Source of the DNA: an uncultured euryarchaeote
Lineage (GTDB): Archaea; Thermoplasmatota; Thermoplasmata; UBA10834
Direction of reading: 5' to 3'
DNA length: 7,272 bases
Assembly: GCA_937872085.1 (NCBI GenBank)
Contig: CALMQK010000274.1
Location: 1 to 7,272 of the forward strand
This document shows positions 6,357 to 7,272 of this stretch, piece after piece. The notes under the pieces are model-generated. The model was given only the letters and a program-made list of their open reading frames with translations, did not search any database and was not told the DNA's origin. The translations under genes were made by a program, and so were the position numbers. The stretch's first letter is position 1, and each line of letters opens with the position of its first letter.

Positions 6357-6360
6357 CTTG

Positions 6361-6601
6361 AGCCAGATTCGCGACTCGAAAAGACCTGCATAGAGTCAGA
6401 CAACAATGCTGGCCAGTATCGAGAAGGACGCGCTGGTGGATTTGAGAAAGTCGCCCCAAGGCCATCCTCATCCGTCAATGGAGCACGGTTCGAAATCGTC
6501 GGGCCTCCAATAGTGGAGCACAGGAGACAGCTGAGTGCGCTTCACCCCAGGACAACCCGAGGATACCGAAGGCTTTTCAGACGTGCCATCCATCCCCAGT
6601 C
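6361..6601. other. Intergenic region without a convincing gene
   Basis: About 240 bases lie between the RHH promoter and the GNAT gene. It holds a 35-codon + strand open frame (6406-6513) with no ribosome-binding site and no recognisable product, one CAGACA half-site (6397-6402) matching the arms of the operator palindrome, and a GGTTCGAAATC string like a tRNA T-loop but without the rest of a tRNA. A weak T-rich box (GGCTTTTCA, 6571-6579) is the only promoter-like string before the GNAT gene. Confidence 0.5.
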
Positions 6602-7144
6602 GTGCAGAGATACGTGTTCACCGCAAGGGACGGGACAAAGGTCGTGTTCCGGGAGCCCAGGTCCACCGATGCAAGATCGCTGATGGATTTCATAAACGAG
6701 TTCGTCGGAGAAGAGAAATCCGGATTGCTGATCGACAAGAAAACCAACATCAGGGCAGAAAGGCGATGGCTGAAGCAGCGAATCCGAGAGATAAAAGGAA
6801 AACAGACGGTCATGCTGCTAGTGGAGTACGATGGCAGGATCGTGGGCAACTGCGATGTGAAACGACGCATGTGGAAGGAGTCCCATAGGGCCGTGTTTGG
6901 AATCGCACTGAACAAGGAAGTCCGAGGAAGGGGCATTGGGGAAGCTCTGATTCGAAAGACCATCGCTCTGGCAAAGCAACGCATGCGCGGCCTCGAAGCA
7001 ATCGACCTCGCAGTGATCGATTACAACAAACGAGCGAAAGGACTCTACGGCAAAGTCGGATTCGTTAAGGTCGCCCGCATGCCCCGCGCGATCAAGGAAG
7101 AACGCCAGTACTTCGATGAGGACTGGATGGTCATGCGGCTCTAG
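6602..7144 (+). CDS. GNAT-family N-acetyltransferase
   Basis: A 180-residue protein of the GNAT fold, which transfers an acetyl group from acetyl-CoA to an amine. The acetyl-CoA pyrophosphate loop is visible as VRGRGIGEAL (107-116) after the HRAVFGIAL strand (95-103). Motif B is AIDLAVIDYNKRAKGLYGKV (133-152), with the usual Asn (142) and the general-acid-type Tyr (149), followed by GF. The N-terminal part (VVFREPRSTDARSLMDFIN) is the standard first strand and helix. The substrate cannot be told; antibiotic, protein N-terminus, polyamine and small metabolite are all possible. The start is placed at GTG 6602, but there is no Shine-Dalgarno, the frame is open upstream to 6446, and GTG 6614 is an alternative. 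Transcription could be leaderless from a weak T-rich box at 6571. It converges with the partial gene at the right edge, 3 bases away. Confidence 0.85.
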   Translation: MQRYVFTARDGTKVVFREPRSTDARSLMDFINEFVGEEKSGLLIDKKTNIRAERRWLKQRIREIKGKQTVMLLVEYDGRIVGNCDVKRRMWKESHRAVFGIALNKEVRGRGIGEALIRKTIALAKQRMRGLEAIDLAVIDYNKRAKGLYGKVGFVKVARMPRAIKEERQYFDEDWMVMRL

Positions 7145-7147
7145 CGA

Positions 7148-7272
7148 CTAGAGGCCAATCCTGCCCTTGAGGTAGTTGAAGGCAGCCCCGCCCTTAGCCG
7201 TGTGACGAATAATGGTTGGTGTCTCACCGCTGGGCACGCAATCCTTCGTCTTGGTCTCGAGCACTTGGCACA
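7148..7272 (-). CDS. C-terminal fragment of an unrecognised protein, 5' end beyond the window
   Basis: On the minus strand the frame from the window edge is open for 40 codons and ends at TAG (7150-7148). The fragment ends in FNYLKGRIGL and includes CQVLETKTKDCVPSGE. Third positions are mostly C or G, as in the neighbouring genes, and the stop falls 3 bases from the convergent GNAT stop, a spacing typical of real genes. I do not recognise the family. The alternative is that this is chance open frame in intergenic DNA, since 40 codons is short. Confidence 0.5.
   Translation of the reverse strand, partial: CQVLETKTKDCVPSGETPTIIRHTAKGGAAFNYLKGRIGL

Noticed and set aside
6484..6509. tRNA-like T-loop (GGTTCGAAATC) followed by a CTCCA-like end
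   Set aside because: The T stem has a mismatch, and no matching 5' acceptor strand, D arm or anticodon arm is found at the right distance upstream. Probably chance.
6446..6601. Longer N terminus for the GNAT gene
   Set aside because: The frame is open but has no good start with a ribosome-binding site. Its translation is rich in Ser, Pro, Arg and Cys, unlike a GNAT domain, which begins naturally after GTG 6602.
1..7272. Mobile elements, CRISPR arrays, defence or phage genes
   Set aside because: No regularly spaced repeats, transposase or integrase motifs, or terminal inverted repeats were seen. The content is core archaeal housekeeping.

Overview
The window looks like a euryarchaeal chromosome segment, with the broad Thermoplasmata-like or methanogen-like group as the best guess. 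The evidence is the gene set: the large subunit of archaeal/eukaryotic primase, an archaeal-type TruA, a Fap7/AK6-type adenylate kinase, a CDP-alcohol phosphotransferase resembling archaetidylinositol phosphate synthase, a TrmJ-type tRNA methyltransferase and FtsZ. The promoters also look archaeal: TATA boxes about 25 bases before probable transcription starts, some genes apparently leaderless, and a mix of ATG, GTG and TTG starts. Base composition is moderately GC-rich and fairly even. There is no sign of an insertion sequence, phage gene, CRISPR array or complete RNA gene.

Left third (1-2034, + strand): the 3' part of a radical SAM protein with a C-terminal helix-hairpin-helix, then priL with its own TATA box and Shine-Dalgarno. 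The 3' end of priL overlaps the end of a convergent minus-strand operon.

Middle (2026-3961, - strand): a tightly packed operon read right to left. It holds truA (tRNA pseudouridine synthase), then an AK6/Fap7-like adenylate kinase (ATGA overlap), then a CDP-alcohol phosphotransferase (10-base overlap, TTG start). The operon diverges from trmJ (4014-4760, + strand). Both start codons lie about 25 bases either side of one near-symmetric TATA element, which fits two leaderless transcripts from a shared promoter. trmJ ends at a strong GC hairpin followed by a T-rich tract.

Right-centre (4844-6360, - strand): a small double ribbon-helix-helix (RHH) protein followed by ftsZ. This resembles the haloarchaeal pairing of the RHH cell-division regulator CdrS with ftsZ2. 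A perfect 13-base palindrome lies at the predicted transcription start of the RHH gene and is a plausible operator. A GT-dinucleotide repeat lies in the ftsZ leader.

Right end (6361-7272): about 240 bases with no convincing gene, a GNAT acetyltransferase on the + strand, and the C-terminal 40 codons of an unrecognised minus-strand gene that runs off the edge.

The main themes are tRNA modification and ribosome biogenesis, DNA replication priming, membrane lipid synthesis and cell division. The cell-division control module (RHH gene, palindrome and ftsZ) is the part most worth a second look.
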